Shown: piece after piece, positions 43,928-52,718 of the stretch
Layout: each line of letters opens with the position of its first letter
Numbering within the stretch: position 1 is the stretch's first letter
DNA from: RAM1 sp041905405
Lineage (GTDB): Bacteria; Pseudomonadota; Gammaproteobacteria; Burkholderiales; Burkholderiaceae_C
Direction of reading: 5' to 3'
DNA: 64,000 nt
NCBI GenBank assembly: GCA_041905405.1
Contig: JAYRLC010000007.1
Span: forward strand, 85,696-149,695
The notes under the pieces: generated by a model
What the model was told of the DNA's origin: nothing
The model's database searches: none
The model's input: the letters and a program-made list of their open reading frames with translations, nothing else
Made by a program: the position numbers and the translations under genes

Positions 43928-44553
43928 TCTCGCGGCGCCACTGCCTGGCATGGTCCGCGGCCGGCGGCGCCGGCCTGCTGGGGTTGCCGCAGCGGGTGCA
44001 GGCGGGCGCGCAGGTCGAAGAACCCCTTGTGGACTCGGTGCGCACGGCGCTGAGTTCCGCCATTGCCAACCGCGCGCCGCCGGTTCCTGAATTCAGCAGC
44101 ACGGAAGCGCGCCTGGCGTACCTGCGCTGGCTGGGTGCGATGAGCGAGCGCCTGAGGCGGCGCAAGCCCGACTGGGAAGTGCGCAAGGAATTCCTGCAGA
44201 CCGTCTGGTACGAAAGCCGCCGTGCCGGGCTGGACACGACCATGGTGCTGGGGCTGATCCAGGTGGAGAGCGGCTTTCGCAAGTTCGCCGTGTCGGTCGC
44301 CGGTGCGCGGGGCTATATGCAGGTCATGCCGTTCTGGACGCGCGTGATTGGCGACGGGGATGCGAGCAAGCTGTTTCACATGCAGACCAACTTGCGCTTT
44401 GGCTGCGTGATCTTGCGCCACTACCTGGAGCGGGAAAGGGGCGACGTTTTCATGGCTCTGGGCCGCTACAACGGCAGCCGGGGGAAGGCGCCGTATCCGA
44501 ATGCCGTGCTGGGCGCGCGGCGGCAGTGGGACTGGCAGGACACCCAGCGCTAG
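43924..44553 (+). CDS. Lytic transglycosylase (SLT domain)
   Basis: This 209-residue exported murein lytic transglycosylase has a positively charged signal region (SRRHCLAWSAAGGAGLLG) and the SLT core with catalytic Glu115 in LIQVESGF, then GARGYMQVMPFW and YNGSRGK. The GTG start at 43924 overlaps the proS stop, implying coupling; no later start keeps the signal peptide. Confidence 0.9.
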   Translation: MISRRHCLAWSAAGGAGLLGLPQRVQAGAQVEEPLVDSVRTALSSAIANRAPPVPEFSSTEARLAYLRWLGAMSERLRRRKPDWEVRKEFLQTVWYESRRAGLDTTMVLGLIQVESGFRKFAVSVAGARGYMQVMPFWTRVIGDGDASKLFHMQTNLRFGCVILRHYLERERGDVFMALGRYNGSRGKAPYPNAVLGARRQWDWQDTQR

Positions 44554-44568
44554 ACGAGGCAGGACCGC

Positions 44569-45852
44569 TCAGGTCCGCGTGACCATCACCTGGTCGATGC
44601 GGTAGCTGTCCACGTCCAGCACCTCGAATTTGTAGCCGCCCCAGGACACCGTGTCGGTGCGCTTGGGCACGCGGCGCAGCATGACCATCAGGAAGCCTGC
44701 GAGCGTTTCGTATTCTTCCCCATGCGGCAGTTCGTCGATGTGCAGCGCGCGCAGCACGTCGGTAATGGGCGTCACGCCGTCGATCAGCCAGGAGTTTTCG
44801 TCGCGGCGAACAATCTGCTCTTCGTCCGGGGGCGATACCAGCTCGCCCATGACCGTGCTCATCACGTCGTTGAGCGTCACCACGCCCACCACCAGGCTGT
44901 ATTCGTTGACAATGACGGCGAAGTCCTCATGCGCCAGGCGGAACTGCTCCAGCACCTCGGCCAGCGTCAGACGGTCGGGCACGATGAGCACTTTGCGAAG
45001 CAGCGATTCGTCGCCCAGGGGCAGCGGCTGGTTGTTCAGCACGCGCTGGAACAGGTCCTTGGCGTCCACGTAGCCCACCACGTGGTCGATGACGCCGTCG
45101 CAGACGGGATAGGTGGAAAACGGCTCGGCTGCGATGCGCGCCCGCACCACGGCGTCGGGGTCGTCACGGCGGAACCAGGCGATGCGGTCGCGCGGCGTCA
45201 TGGCGCTGGAGACGGTGCGCGTGTCCAGCTCGAACACGTTGGCGATCACCTGCTGCTCGCGCCGTGCCAGCACGCCGGCCTGTGCGCCCGCCTCGGTCAG
45301 CGCCAGGATATCGGCGGAGGTCACCTTGTCGTCGCGCTGCGCCGGCAGGCCCAGCAGCTTGAACAGGCCGTCGGTGAGCTTGCTGAACAGCCACACGACG
45401 GGCTTGAACAGTGTGGTGAGCGCCTGCATGGGGCCGACCATGCGCATGGCCAGTTGCTCCGGATCGTTCATGCCCAGCCGCTTGGGGAACAGGTCGGCAA
45501 ACACGAGGAACAGCGAAATCGTGAGCAGGAATGACGCCACGAACGCCGCCGTGTCGGCCGCTGACGGCGACAGCCACAGCAGAAAAAGCCTTTCGAAGTA
45601 GCCGCTCCACGCGCCTTCGCCGACGATGCCGCCCAGGATGGCCACCGCATTCAGCCCGATCTGCACGACGGTGAAGTAGGGGCCGGGGTTTTCCTGCACG
45701 CGCAGCACCTTGTCGGCGCGCAGGTCACCGTCGTCGGCCAGCTGGCGCAGGCGCAACCGGCGCGACGCGGCCAGCGAGATCTCGGCCAGCGAGAAAAACG
45801 CGCTGGCGGCGATCAGCAGGGCAATGAGCAACAGGCTCTGGTTCAGGGACAT
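44569..45852 (-). CDS. CNNM/CBS-domain membrane protein (HlyC/CorC family)
   Basis: This 427-residue inner-membrane protein has a DUF21/CNNM transmembrane domain (1-190), a pair of CBS domains (about 205-330, MTPRDRIAWFRRDD and DESLLRKVLIVPDRLTLAEVL) and a C-terminal CorC_HlyC domain. Relatives (YtfL/PaeA, YfjD) take part in cation or polyamine homeostasis; the older hemolysin name is not supported. The start ATG 45852 precedes the helix LLLIALLIAASAFFSL. Confidence 0.92.
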   Translation of the reverse strand: MSLNQSLLLIALLIAASAFFSLAEISLAASRRLRLRQLADDGDLRADKVLRVQENPGPYFTVVQIGLNAVAILGGIVGEGAWSGYFERLFLLWLSPSAADTAAFVASFLLTISLFLVFADLFPKRLGMNDPEQLAMRMVGPMQALTTLFKPVVWLFSKLTDGLFKLLGLPAQRDDKVTSADILALTEAGAQAGVLARREQQVIANVFELDTRTVSSAMTPRDRIAWFRRDDPDAVVRARIAAEPFSTYPVCDGVIDHVVGYVDAKDLFQRVLNNQPLPLGDESLLRKVLIVPDRLTLAEVLEQFRLAHEDFAVIVNEYSLVVGVVTLNDVMSTVMGELVSPPDEEQIVRRDENSWLIDGVTPITDVLRALHIDELPHGEEYETLAGFLMVMLRRVPKRTDTVSWGGYKFEVLDVDSYRIDQVMVTRT

Positions 45853-45901
45853 GCGCGGCGACTCCTGTGAAGGAGTTTACCGGCCCGCCCCTGCCATCAC
45901 C

Positions 45902-46906
45902 TCACTGGACAAACCCGATGCGGGCCTTGACCGCGCCGGCCTTGGGCAGGTCGTCGGGCCGCACCACGTCGCGCCCGTCCAGCCGCGCATTGCCGAAGCC
46001 GGTCATGAGCGCGCGCCGCATGTCGCGCGGCGCAAGCGGCGCCAGCGCGTCGAGCGTGGTGGACTCGGGCTCGTCGCAGAAGCGGTCGCCCCAGCCGTGT
46101 TCGCCGCGGATGGACTGGTACAGGTTGCGCGCGATGCGCCGCGCAGCCTCGGGCGTGGGCGGCTCGATCTCGAAGACGTTCATGCGGTTCAGGATGGGCT
46201 CGGGGATGCTGCGCTCGTCGTTGGCCGTCAGAACCCATACGACCTGGCTCGCATCGATGGCAATCTCGGCGAACTCGTCCATGAAGTCGTGCGCGCTGTC
46301 GTGTTCGAGCAGGCCGTACAGCGCGCCCAGGGGGTCGTACTGGGCGTCGGCACTGGCCTTGTCCACTTCGTCCACCACGATGACGGGGTTGGCGTACTGG
46401 CCATCGACCAGCGCTTCGAATACCTTTCCGGGCTTGGACCCTTTCCACTGCGACGACGAGCCCGACAGCAGCCAGCCCGCCGTCATGGAGCTCATGGGCA
46501 CGAGGTTCATGCCGGTGCCCAGCAGCTGGGCGATCCGGCGCGCGAAGTGGGTCTTGCCGATGCCGGGTGGGCCCAGCAGCAGCATGGGGGTGACCTCCAG
46601 TCCGTCGCGGCTGTCCTGGCTCAGCGCCACGTGCCTGCGCACGTCGTCCAGCGCGTCGGTGAAGTTCGGCAGTTCGTCATAGAGGGCGGCCATGTCGGGA
46701 ACGCCGCAGGGCTTGACCTGGAACCGCTCGGGCCCGCGTTCGAGCATGCGGGCATAGGTGTTGCGCAACGCGTCGTGTTCGCGGCCCCCCAGGTCCTGGA
46801 GCTTGGCCAGCTTGCGCTGCACCTCTTCGGTGCGGTAGACACTGCGCACGCACGCTATGGGCAGCTGAAACGACGCATTGTGTGGAACGAGGCTGCACGA
46901 TTCCAT
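45902..46906 (-). CDS. AAA ATPase with Lon-like domain, no protease domain
   Basis: This 334-residue ATPase has Walker A LLLGPPGIGKTHFARR, Walker B VIVVDEVDKA and sensor 1 WVLTANDE, all close to the AAA module of Lon. It ends where the Lon peptidase domain would begin, so it is a stand-alone ATPase. The N-terminal 110 residues are helical. The substrate is unknown. AAAGGAGTCTCCG gives a strong ribosome binding site. A 10-bp hairpin lies immediately upstream. Confidence 0.85.
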   Translation of the reverse strand: MESCSLVPHNASFQLPIACVRSVYRTEEVQRKLAKLQDLGGREHDALRNTYARMLERGPERFQVKPCGVPDMAALYDELPNFTDALDDVRRHVALSQDSRDGLEVTPMLLLGPPGIGKTHFARRIAQLLGTGMNLVPMSSMTAGWLLSGSSSQWKGSKPGKVFEALVDGQYANPVIVVDEVDKASADAQYDPLGALYGLLEHDSAHDFMDEFAEIAIDASQVVWVLTANDERSIPEPILNRMNVFEIEPPTPEAARRIARNLYQSIRGEHGWGDRFCDEPESTTLDALAPLAPRDMRRALMTGFGNARLDGRDVVRPDDLPKAGAVKARIGFVQ

Positions 46907-46924
46907 CGGAGACTCCTTTCAACA

Positions 46925-46955
46925 GGCACGGCTTCATTTCAGCACAAGCCGTGCC
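46925..46955 (-). other. Stem-loop in the leader of the AAA ATPase gene
   Basis: GGCACGGCTT (46925-46934) and AAGCCGTGCC (46946-46955) form a perfect 10-bp stem with an 11-base loop, about 19 bases before the ATPase start. It is not followed by a T run on the minus strand but by the ribosome binding site, so it could affect message stability or translation. Confidence 0.6.
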
Positions 46956-46964
46956 AGTTGAAAG

Positions 46965-46991
46965 CGCGAAAAGCGCCCCCGCAGGGGCGCT
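46965..46991 (-). terminator. Probable terminator of grxD
   Basis: AGCGCCCC (46972-46979) and GGGGCGCT (46984-46991) form an 8-bp stem with loop CGCA. On the minus strand the hairpin is followed by TTTTCGCG, about 50 bases after the grxD stop. Confidence 0.7.
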
Positions 46992-47040
46992 ATATACGTT
47001 GGTCGTACAAGATGCGGCGACAGGCCGCACCGGCAATGGC

Positions 47041-47367
47041 TCAGGCGGCGTTGCCGCCCAGCACCTGCTGCAGCTCGCCGCTTTCGTACATCTCCATCAT
47101 GATGTCCGAGCCGCCGATGAACTCGCCCTTGACGTACAGCTGCGGGATGGTGGGCCAGTTGCTGTATTCCTTGATGCCCTGGCGGATGGCGTCGTCCTCG
47201 AGCACGTTGACGGTGGCCACGGTTTTGGTGTCCACGCCGCAGGCCTTCAGGATCTGGATCGCGCGGCCCGAGAAGCCGCACTGGGGGAAGCTGGCACTGC
47301 CCTTCATGAACAGCACGATGTCGCTGTTCTTGACCAGGCTGTCGATGCGTTGCTGGGTGTCGCTCAT
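47041..47367 (-). CDS. grxD: Monothiol glutaredoxin Grx4
   Basis: GrxD binds and transfers iron-sulfur clusters. The 108-residue protein has the monothiol active site CGFS (Cys30-Ser33), WPTIPQLYVKGEFIGG, and GGSDIM, all typical of Grx4. It lies 51 bases after prmC. Confidence 0.97.
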   Translation of the reverse strand: MSDTQQRIDSLVKNSDIVLFMKGSASFPQCGFSGRAIQILKACGVDTKTVATVNVLEDDAIRQGIKEYSNWPTIPQLYVKGEFIGGSDIMMEMYESGELQQVLGGNAA

Positions 47368-47418
47368 GGTGTGTCCTTTCAGGGAGGGGCTGGCGTCAGG
47401 CGAGCCAATGGGTGTGAA

Positions 47419-48246
47419 TTATCCGCGTTCGGGCCGTCGCCCGCCTGTACAGCGGTCAATGCCCGCCAGGTCGCGGCGGCTGGCGACCTGCGTAAAACCC
47501 TGCCCAGCCAGCAGGGCGCGAACGGCGTCCGCCTGGTCGTGGCCGTGTTCCAGCAGCAGCCAGCCGCCGGGCGTGAGCCGCGCGGGGGCCTGGGCGATGA
47601 TCTGGCGGATGTCGTCCAGCCCGTCGGCGCCCGATGCCAAGGCCTGCAGTGGTTCATGCCGCAGGGCAGCCAGATGCGGGTCGTCGGCGGCCACATACGG
47701 TGGGTTGGACACGACGAGGTCGTAGCACTTCGTGTCGCCATCGAGCCACGAGCCCTGACGGAATGTGACGTCCAGGCGCAACTGCTGCGCGTTGGCGCGG
47801 GCCACGGCCAGTGCGTCTGCGCTGGCGTCCACGGCCGTGATCCGGACCTGGGGGCGTTGGCTTTTGAGTGCCAGCGCGATCGCGCCGCTGCCTGTGCCCA
47901 GGTCGGCCACGGCCATGGTTCCGTGGGTCAGCTCCAGCGCCCATTCCACCAGCGTCTCGGTGTCCGGCCGCGGGTCCAGCACGCGGGCGTCGACCTGCAG
48001 CCCAAGGCCGAAAAATTCCTTGTGGCCGGTGAGGTAGGCCACGGGCTCGCCCTCGGCGCGGCGTCGGCACAGCGCGTCAAAGGTTTGCGCCTGCGGCCCG
48101 GTGAGCGCGTCGCCGTCGTGCGCTACCAGCCATGCCCGGTCGTCGGTGCGGCGTCCCAGCGCATGCAGCAGCAGCATTTGCGCGTCGATGCGCGCCAGGC
48201 CTGCCGCCGCGGCAGCCTGCAGGGCCTGCATCACGGTCTGTCCCAT
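47419..48246 (-). CDS. prmC: Peptide chain release factor N(5)-glutamine methyltransferase
   Basis: PrmC methylates the Gln of the GGQ motif in release factors. The 275-residue protein has the SAM motif VADLGTGSGAIALAL and the catalytic NPPY in VVSNPPYVAAD. Start ATG 48246 shares one base with the prfA stop (TGATG); upstream codons in the frame belong to antisense-like prfA sequence and are rejected. A second ATG 12 bases in is possible. Confidence 0.95.
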   Translation of the reverse strand: MGQTVMQALQAAAAAGLARIDAQMLLLHALGRRTDDRAWLVAHDGDALTGPQAQTFDALCRRRAEGEPVAYLTGHKEFFGLGLQVDARVLDPRPDTETLVEWALELTHGTMAVADLGTGSGAIALALKSQRPQVRITAVDASADALAVARANAQQLRLDVTFRQGSWLDGDTKCYDLVVSNPPYVAADDPHLAALRHEPLQALASGADGLDDIRQIIAQAPARLTPGGWLLLEHGHDQADAVRALLAGQGFTQVASRRDLAGIDRCTGGRRPERG

Positions 48247-49331
48247 CAGCCCGCCGCGAATTCCAGTTCCTGCAGTTGCTCGGCCTTGCGTGCGAGCAGC
48301 AGGCCATCGATCACTTCGTCGATCTCGCCTTCCATCACGAACGACAGCTTGTACAGCGTGAGGTTGATGCGGTGGTCGGTCAGGCGGCCTTGCGGGAAGT
48401 TGTAGGTGCGGATGCGGTCGCTGCGGTCGCCGCTGCCGATCAGGCCCTTGCGCAGCGCTGCCTCCTTGGCCGCGCGCTCGCTGCGCTCCTTTTCCTGGAT
48501 GCGCGCCTGCAGCACCTGCAGCGCCTTCGCCTTGTTGCTGTGCTGGCTGCGGCCGTCCTGGCATTCGGCGACGATGCCGGTGGGCAGGTGCACCACGCGC
48601 ACGGCCGAGTCGGTCTTGTTGATGTGCTGGCCGCCCGCGCCGCTGGCGCGGAAGGTGTCGATGCGCAGATCGGCCGGGTTTAGCTTGATGGCTTCGGCCT
48701 CGTCGGGCTCGGGCATCACGGCCACGGTGCAGGCGCTGGTATGGATGCGGCCCTGGGTTTCGGTCGCCGGCACGCGCTGCACGCGGTGGCCGCCGGACTC
48801 GAACTTCAGCTTGCCGTACACGCCGTCACCTTCCACGCGCAGCACCACTTCCTTGTAGCCGCCCACCTCGCCATCGCTGGCGCTCACGATTTCGCAGCGC
48901 CAGCCCTGGCGTTCGGCATAGCGCGTGTACATACGCAGCAGGTCCCCGGCAAACAGGGCCGACTCGTCGCCGCCCGTGCCCGCGCGGATTTCCACGAACG
49001 CGTTGCGCACGTCGTCGGGGTCGCGGGGCAGCAACAGCATCTGCAGTTCGTCCTCCAGTGCGGCGACGTCGGCCTGGGCTGTCGCGATTTCCTCTTTGGC
49101 CATGTCGGCCATCTCGGGGTCGTCCAGCATTTCGCGCGCGCCCGCCAGGTCGGACTCGCGCTGCAGGAACGCAGCGAAGCGGCCCGCGACCTCGGTCACT
49201 TCCGCATGCTCGCGCGTCAGCGCGCGAAAGCGCTCCATGTCGTTGACCACGTCGGGCTGTTGCAGGAAGAAGTCCAGCTCCTGCAGGCGGACAGGGTAGC
49301 GGTCGAGTTGCTGGCGGAGAAAGGGTTTCAT
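48246..49331 (-). CDS. prfA: Peptide chain release factor 1
   Basis: RF1 terminates translation at UAA and UAG. The 361-residue protein has the tripeptide codon-recognition motif PAT in VPATETQGRIHTSA and the catalytic GGQ in SGAGGQHINKTDSAV. It is encoded in the hemA-prfA-prmC order common in proteobacteria, 74 bases after hemA. Confidence 0.97.
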   Translation of the reverse strand: MKPFLRQQLDRYPVRLQELDFFLQQPDVVNDMERFRALTREHAEVTEVAGRFAAFLQRESDLAGAREMLDDPEMADMAKEEIATAQADVAALEDELQMLLLPRDPDDVRNAFVEIRAGTGGDESALFAGDLLRMYTRYAERQGWRCEIVSASDGEVGGYKEVVLRVEGDGVYGKLKFESGGHRVQRVPATETQGRIHTSACTVAVMPEPDEAEAIKLNPADLRIDTFRASGAGGQHINKTDSAVRVVHLPTGIVAECQDGRSQHSNKAKALQVLQARIQEKERSERAAKEAALRKGLIGSGDRSDRIRTYNFPQGRLTDHRINLTLYKLSFVMEGEIDEVIDGLLLARKAEQLQELEFAAG

Positions 49332-49405
49332 GAATGCATGCGGCGGTGCGAGCGGGACGGTTGCAGGCAGCCCTGCAACGGCGGGGTCAGGGTGGGCGAC
49401 CGCCG

Positions 49406-50677
49406 CTAACGCTCTTTGCGCAGAAAGAAATGCTGGATCGCCGTGCTGGCCCGCTCGCGCGCCTGGGCGTCGCCCGCATGCAGCTCGGCCATGGCGCCGT
49501 GCAGCATCTTCTGCGTGAGGCCGCGCGACAGCGCTTCCATCACCGCTTCAACGTCTTCGCCTTTGGCCAGCAGCTTGCGCGCGCGGGCCAGTTCGGCGGC
49601 GCGCCATTCGTCGGCCTGGGCGTTGAGCTGCTGGATCAGTGGGACAGCGCCGCGCTGGTCCATCCAGTGCATGAAGCTCTGCACGCCGGCGTCGATGATG
49701 GCCTCGGCCTGCGCCACGGCGGCCTGGCGGTTGGCCTGGCCGGTCTGCACCACATGGGCCAGGTCGTCCACGGTGTACAGGTAAATGTCTTCCAGGCCCT
49801 TGACCTCGGGCTCGATGTCGCGCGGAACGGCCAGGTCCACCATGAACATGGGGCGGTGCTTGCGCCGCTTGATGGCGCGCTCCACCGCGCCCAGGCCGAT
49901 GATGGGCAGCGTGCTGGCCGTGCAGCTCACCACGGCGTCGAACTCGTGCAGCCGGTCGGGCAACTCGGCAAGGCGCATGACCTCGCCGGCGAATCGCGTG
50001 GCGAGCCTTTCGCCGCGTTCCAGCGTGCGGTTGGCGATGGCGATGGACTGGGGGTTCTTGGCCGCGAAATGCGTTGCGGCCAGCTCGATCATCTCGCCCG
50101 CGCCGACGAACAGCACGCGGATCTGGCCCAGGTCCTCGAACAGCTGGCCGGCCAGGCGCACGGCGGCGGCGGCCATGCTGATGGAATGTGCGCCGATTTC
50201 GGTGGAGCTGCGCACCTCCTTGGCGACGGCAAAGGAACGCTGGAACAGCTGGTTCAGCGTGGTGCCCAGGGCGCCGGCCTGCTCGGCGGCCCGCACGGCG
50301 TCCTTCATCTGGCCCAGGATCTGGGGCTCGCCCAGGACCATGGAGTCCAGCCCGCTGGCTACGCGGAAGGCGTGGCGCGCGACCAGCCCGTCCTGCAGGG
50401 TGTAGGCGTGCGAGCGCAGCAGCGACGGCGACACGCCGCCCGAATGGGCCAGCCAGTCCAGCGTGTGGTCGATGGCCTGGTGGTCGCCCGCGCAGTAGAT
50501 CTCGGTGCGGTTGCAGGTGGACAGGATGGCGGCTTCGGGGCCGCGTGCCACACGCCCACCCAGCGATTCACGCAGCCCCTTGAGCGTGGGCTCCACCTGG
50601 TCGATGGCAAACGCAAACCGGCCGCGCAAATCCAGCGGCGCAGTGGTGTGGTTGATGCCCAGGGCCCAGACTGCCAT
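49406..50677 (-). CDS. hemA: Glutamyl-tRNA reductase
   Basis: HemA reduces glutamyl-tRNA to glutamate semialdehyde, the first committed step of tetrapyrrole synthesis. The 423-residue protein has the catalytic Cys55 in ILSTCNRTEIYC, the SGLDSMVLGEPQILGQ motif, and the NADPH domain starting VLFVGAGEMIE. The same pathway supplies heme to the heme oxygenase and hemoglobin in this window, but they are not in one operon. Confidence 0.97.
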   Translation of the reverse strand: MAVWALGINHTTAPLDLRGRFAFAIDQVEPTLKGLRESLGGRVARGPEAAILSTCNRTEIYCAGDHQAIDHTLDWLAHSGGVSPSLLRSHAYTLQDGLVARHAFRVASGLDSMVLGEPQILGQMKDAVRAAEQAGALGTTLNQLFQRSFAVAKEVRSSTEIGAHSISMAAAAVRLAGQLFEDLGQIRVLFVGAGEMIELAATHFAAKNPQSIAIANRTLERGERLATRFAGEVMRLAELPDRLHEFDAVVSCTASTLPIIGLGAVERAIKRRKHRPMFMVDLAVPRDIEPEVKGLEDIYLYTVDDLAHVVQTGQANRQAAVAQAEAIIDAGVQSFMHWMDQRGAVPLIQQLNAQADEWRAAELARARKLLAKGEDVEAVMEALSRGLTQKMLHGAMAELHAGDAQARERASTAIQHFFLRKER

Positions 50678-50715
50678 GCTTTGAAAGGGAACTCGTATCG
50701 TGAGGAACAGCCCGG

Positions 50716-50721
50716 ATTATA
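50716..50721 (-). promoter_or_regulatory. -10 element of the hemA promoter
   Basis: A perfect TATAAT on the minus strand lies 39 bases upstream of the hemA ATG. The candidate -35 (GTGCTT, 17 bases upstream) is weak. Confidence 0.5.
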
Positions 50722-50779
50722 AAATTTGCCGATCCATCAAGCACTTGCATTGCATCAATCGCCCTGATCGGGATATCTC

Positions 50780-51055
50780 ATGGGACCGCTGGACCTGCTG
50801 CTTCACCTGCTGAACTTCGTGGCGCCCGCGGTCTTCACGGGCGCGGGGCTGGCCCTGCTGTCCCATCTGTTGTGGCGCGGCAAGGCCGCAAGGCCTTCGC
50901 TGGCCTCGCAGGCTGCTATCAATTCAATAGCTGGCATTGCCGTGCTGGCGGCGGGTCTGTGGTACTTTGGCCGCGACGGCAAGATGGCCACGTATGGCGC
51001 GCTGGTGCTGGCCTGCGCCGCCAGCCAGTGGGTCGCGGGGCGTCACTGGCGATAA
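50780..51055 (+). CDS. Small hydrophobic membrane protein
   Basis: This 91-residue protein of unrecognised family has three probable membrane segments (LLLHLLNFVAPAVFTGAGLALL, INSIAGIAVLAAGLWYF, YGALVLACAASQWV). Its middle includes an AT-rich patch (CTATCAATTCAATAG, 50916-50930) unlike the surrounding GC-rich DNA, read as AINSIAG in frame. It starts 103 bases from divergent hemA and 10 bases before yaaA. Confidence 0.75.
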   Translation: MGPLDLLLHLLNFVAPAVFTGAGLALLSHLLWRGKAARPSLASQAAINSIAGIAVLAAGLWYFGRDGKMATYGALVLACAASQWVAGRHWR

Positions 51056-51065
51056 TCATCCGCCT

Positions 51066-51845
51066 ATGCTGTTCCTGATCTCGCCTGCCAAGTCGCTGGA
51101 CTATGAGACCCCCGTCGATGGCGACGTGCCCCACACGCTCCCACAGTTCGTGCCGCAGGCCACCCGGCTCATCAAGGTACTGAAAAAGAAGTCACCCCGC
51201 CAGATCGCGGGCCTCATGGACCTGAGCGATGAGCTGTCCGCGCTGAACGTGGCCCGATACCAGGCCTGGGTGCCCGAATTCACCGCTGCCAATTCGCGCC
51301 AGGCGGCGTTGGCGTTCGATGGCGACGTGTATGGCGGGCTGCAGGCGCGCGAGCTCACGGCTGCGCAACTGACGTGGGCGCAGGAGCATCTGTGCATCCT
51401 GAGCGGCCTGTACGGCGTGCTGCGCCCGCTGGACCTCATGCAACCGTACCGGCTGGAGATGGGCACGACCCTGACCGTCGGAACATCGCGCAACCTGTAC
51501 CAGTTCTGGGGCAGGCAAATTGCCGACCACCTGAACGAACGCCTGCAGGCCGACCGTACGCCGGTGGTGGTCAACCTGGCCTCGCAGGAATACTTCAAGT
51601 CGGTGGACCTGAAGACCCTGAACGCCCGCGTCATCGAATGCGTGTTCGAGGACTGGAAGTCCGGCCGCTACAAGGTCATCAGCTTTTTTGCCAAGCGCGC
51701 ACGCGGCCTCATGGCGCGCTATGCCATCACCCACAAGGTGGCCACGCCGCGCAAACTGGAGGGCTTCGATCTGGAGGGCTACGCCTTCGACGCGCAAGCC
51801 TCGCAACCCGACCGCTATGTTTTCAGGCGCAGGAGTTCCGAATGA
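51066..51845 (+). CDS. yaaA: Peroxide stress protein YaaA (DUF328)
   Basis: YaaA lowers intracellular free iron under peroxide stress in E. coli. The 259-residue product begins MLFLISPAKSLDYE, the family signature, and has LYGVLRPLDLMQPYRLEMG, NLASQEYFKSV and FFAKRARGLMARY. ATG 51066 is chosen from that alignment; the open frame extends upstream. The stop overlaps the next gene (ATGA). Confidence 0.95.
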   Translation: MLFLISPAKSLDYETPVDGDVPHTLPQFVPQATRLIKVLKKKSPRQIAGLMDLSDELSALNVARYQAWVPEFTAANSRQAALAFDGDVYGGLQARELTAAQLTWAQEHLCILSGLYGVLRPLDLMQPYRLEMGTTLTVGTSRNLYQFWGRQIADHLNERLQADRTPVVVNLASQEYFKSVDLKTLNARVIECVFEDWKSGRYKVISFFAKRARGLMARYAITHKVATPRKLEGFDLEGYAFDAQASQPDRYVFRRRSSE

Positions 51846-52708
51846 GCAACACCACGGCATCCAGCCAGCCGATCACGCCCGAGCTGCGCAAATGGATCAT
51901 CGAGCAGGCGCAGGCCGGCTACACGGCCGAGACCGTCCTGCAGTCCATGAAGGCGTCCGGCTGGGCCGAGGACGTGGCCATCGAGGCGATGGAGTCCACG
52001 CTGAAGGGCCACGCCGAACAGCAGGCCGTGGCCGCCGGCCTGGCGCCTGGCGTGCCGGTGCCCGAGCCGGCACTGGACGATTCGCCGCTGTACATCGACG
52101 TGGGCGACCGGCGCGTGCATGTGCTGCAGTCCATGTTCAATCCGCGCGTGGTGGTCTTTGGCAGCCTGCTGTCCGACGAGGAGTGCGACGCGCTGATCGC
52201 GGCGGCCAGGCCGCGCATGGCGCGCTCGCTCACGGTGGCAACCAAGACCGGCGGCGAGGAACTGAACGCCGACCGCACGAGCAACGGCATGTTCTTCCAG
52301 CGCGGCGAGAACGAGATCGTCAAAAGGCTGGAAGAACGCATCGCGAAGCTCGTGAACTGGCCGGTGGAGAACGGCGAGGGCCTGCAGATCCTGCAGTACG
52401 GCCCCGGCGCCGAATACAAGCCGCACTACGACTACTTCGACCCCAACGAGCCCGGCACGCCCACTATCCTCAAGCGCGGCGGGCAGCGCGTGGCCACGCT
52501 GGTCATGTACCTGGGCGAGCCCGACAAGGGCGGCGGCACGACCTTTCCCGACGTGCACCTGGAGGTCGCGCCCAAACGCGGCAATGCCGTGTTCTTCAGC
52601 TATGAGCGCGCGCACCCCAGCACGAAGACGCTGCATGGCGGCGCACCCGTGATCGCGGGCGAGAAATGGATCGCCACCAAATGGCTGCGCGAGCGCCGCT
52701 TCGAGTGA
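51842..52708 (+). CDS. 2-oxoglutarate/Fe(II)-dependent prolyl 4-hydroxylase-like dioxygenase
   Basis: This 288-residue protein has a helical N-terminal region (1-60) and a prolyl-4-hydroxylase alpha-subunit-type catalytic domain. Iron ligands are His195, Asp197 (PHYDYFDPN) and His265 (LHGGAPV); Lys275 in AGEKW should bind 2-oxoglutarate. Bacterial members hydroxylate proteins such as EF-Tu in some species, but the target here is unknown. It is coupled to yaaA by a 4-base overlap, which may link it to iron or oxygen status. Confidence 0.88.
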   Translation: MSNTTASSQPITPELRKWIIEQAQAGYTAETVLQSMKASGWAEDVAIEAMESTLKGHAEQQAVAAGLAPGVPVPEPALDDSPLYIDVGDRRVHVLQSMFNPRVVVFGSLLSDEECDALIAAARPRMARSLTVATKTGGEELNADRTSNGMFFQRGENEIVKRLEERIAKLVNWPVENGEGLQILQYGPGAEYKPHYDYFDPNEPGTPTILKRGGQRVATLVMYLGEPDKGGGTTFPDVHLEVAPKRGNAVFFSYERAHPSTKTLHGGAPVIAGEKWIATKWLRERRFE

Positions 52709-52718
52709 GGCCCCGCGC

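Noticed and set aside
42098..43951. Long minus-strand frame opposite proS
   Set aside because: Antisense shadow of a complete prolyl-tRNA synthetase; no motifs.
44569..45852. Hemolysin
   Set aside because: The family is often labelled hemolysin, but the CNNM plus CBS plus CorC_HlyC layout indicates a membrane transport or regulatory protein; nothing indicates cytolytic activity.
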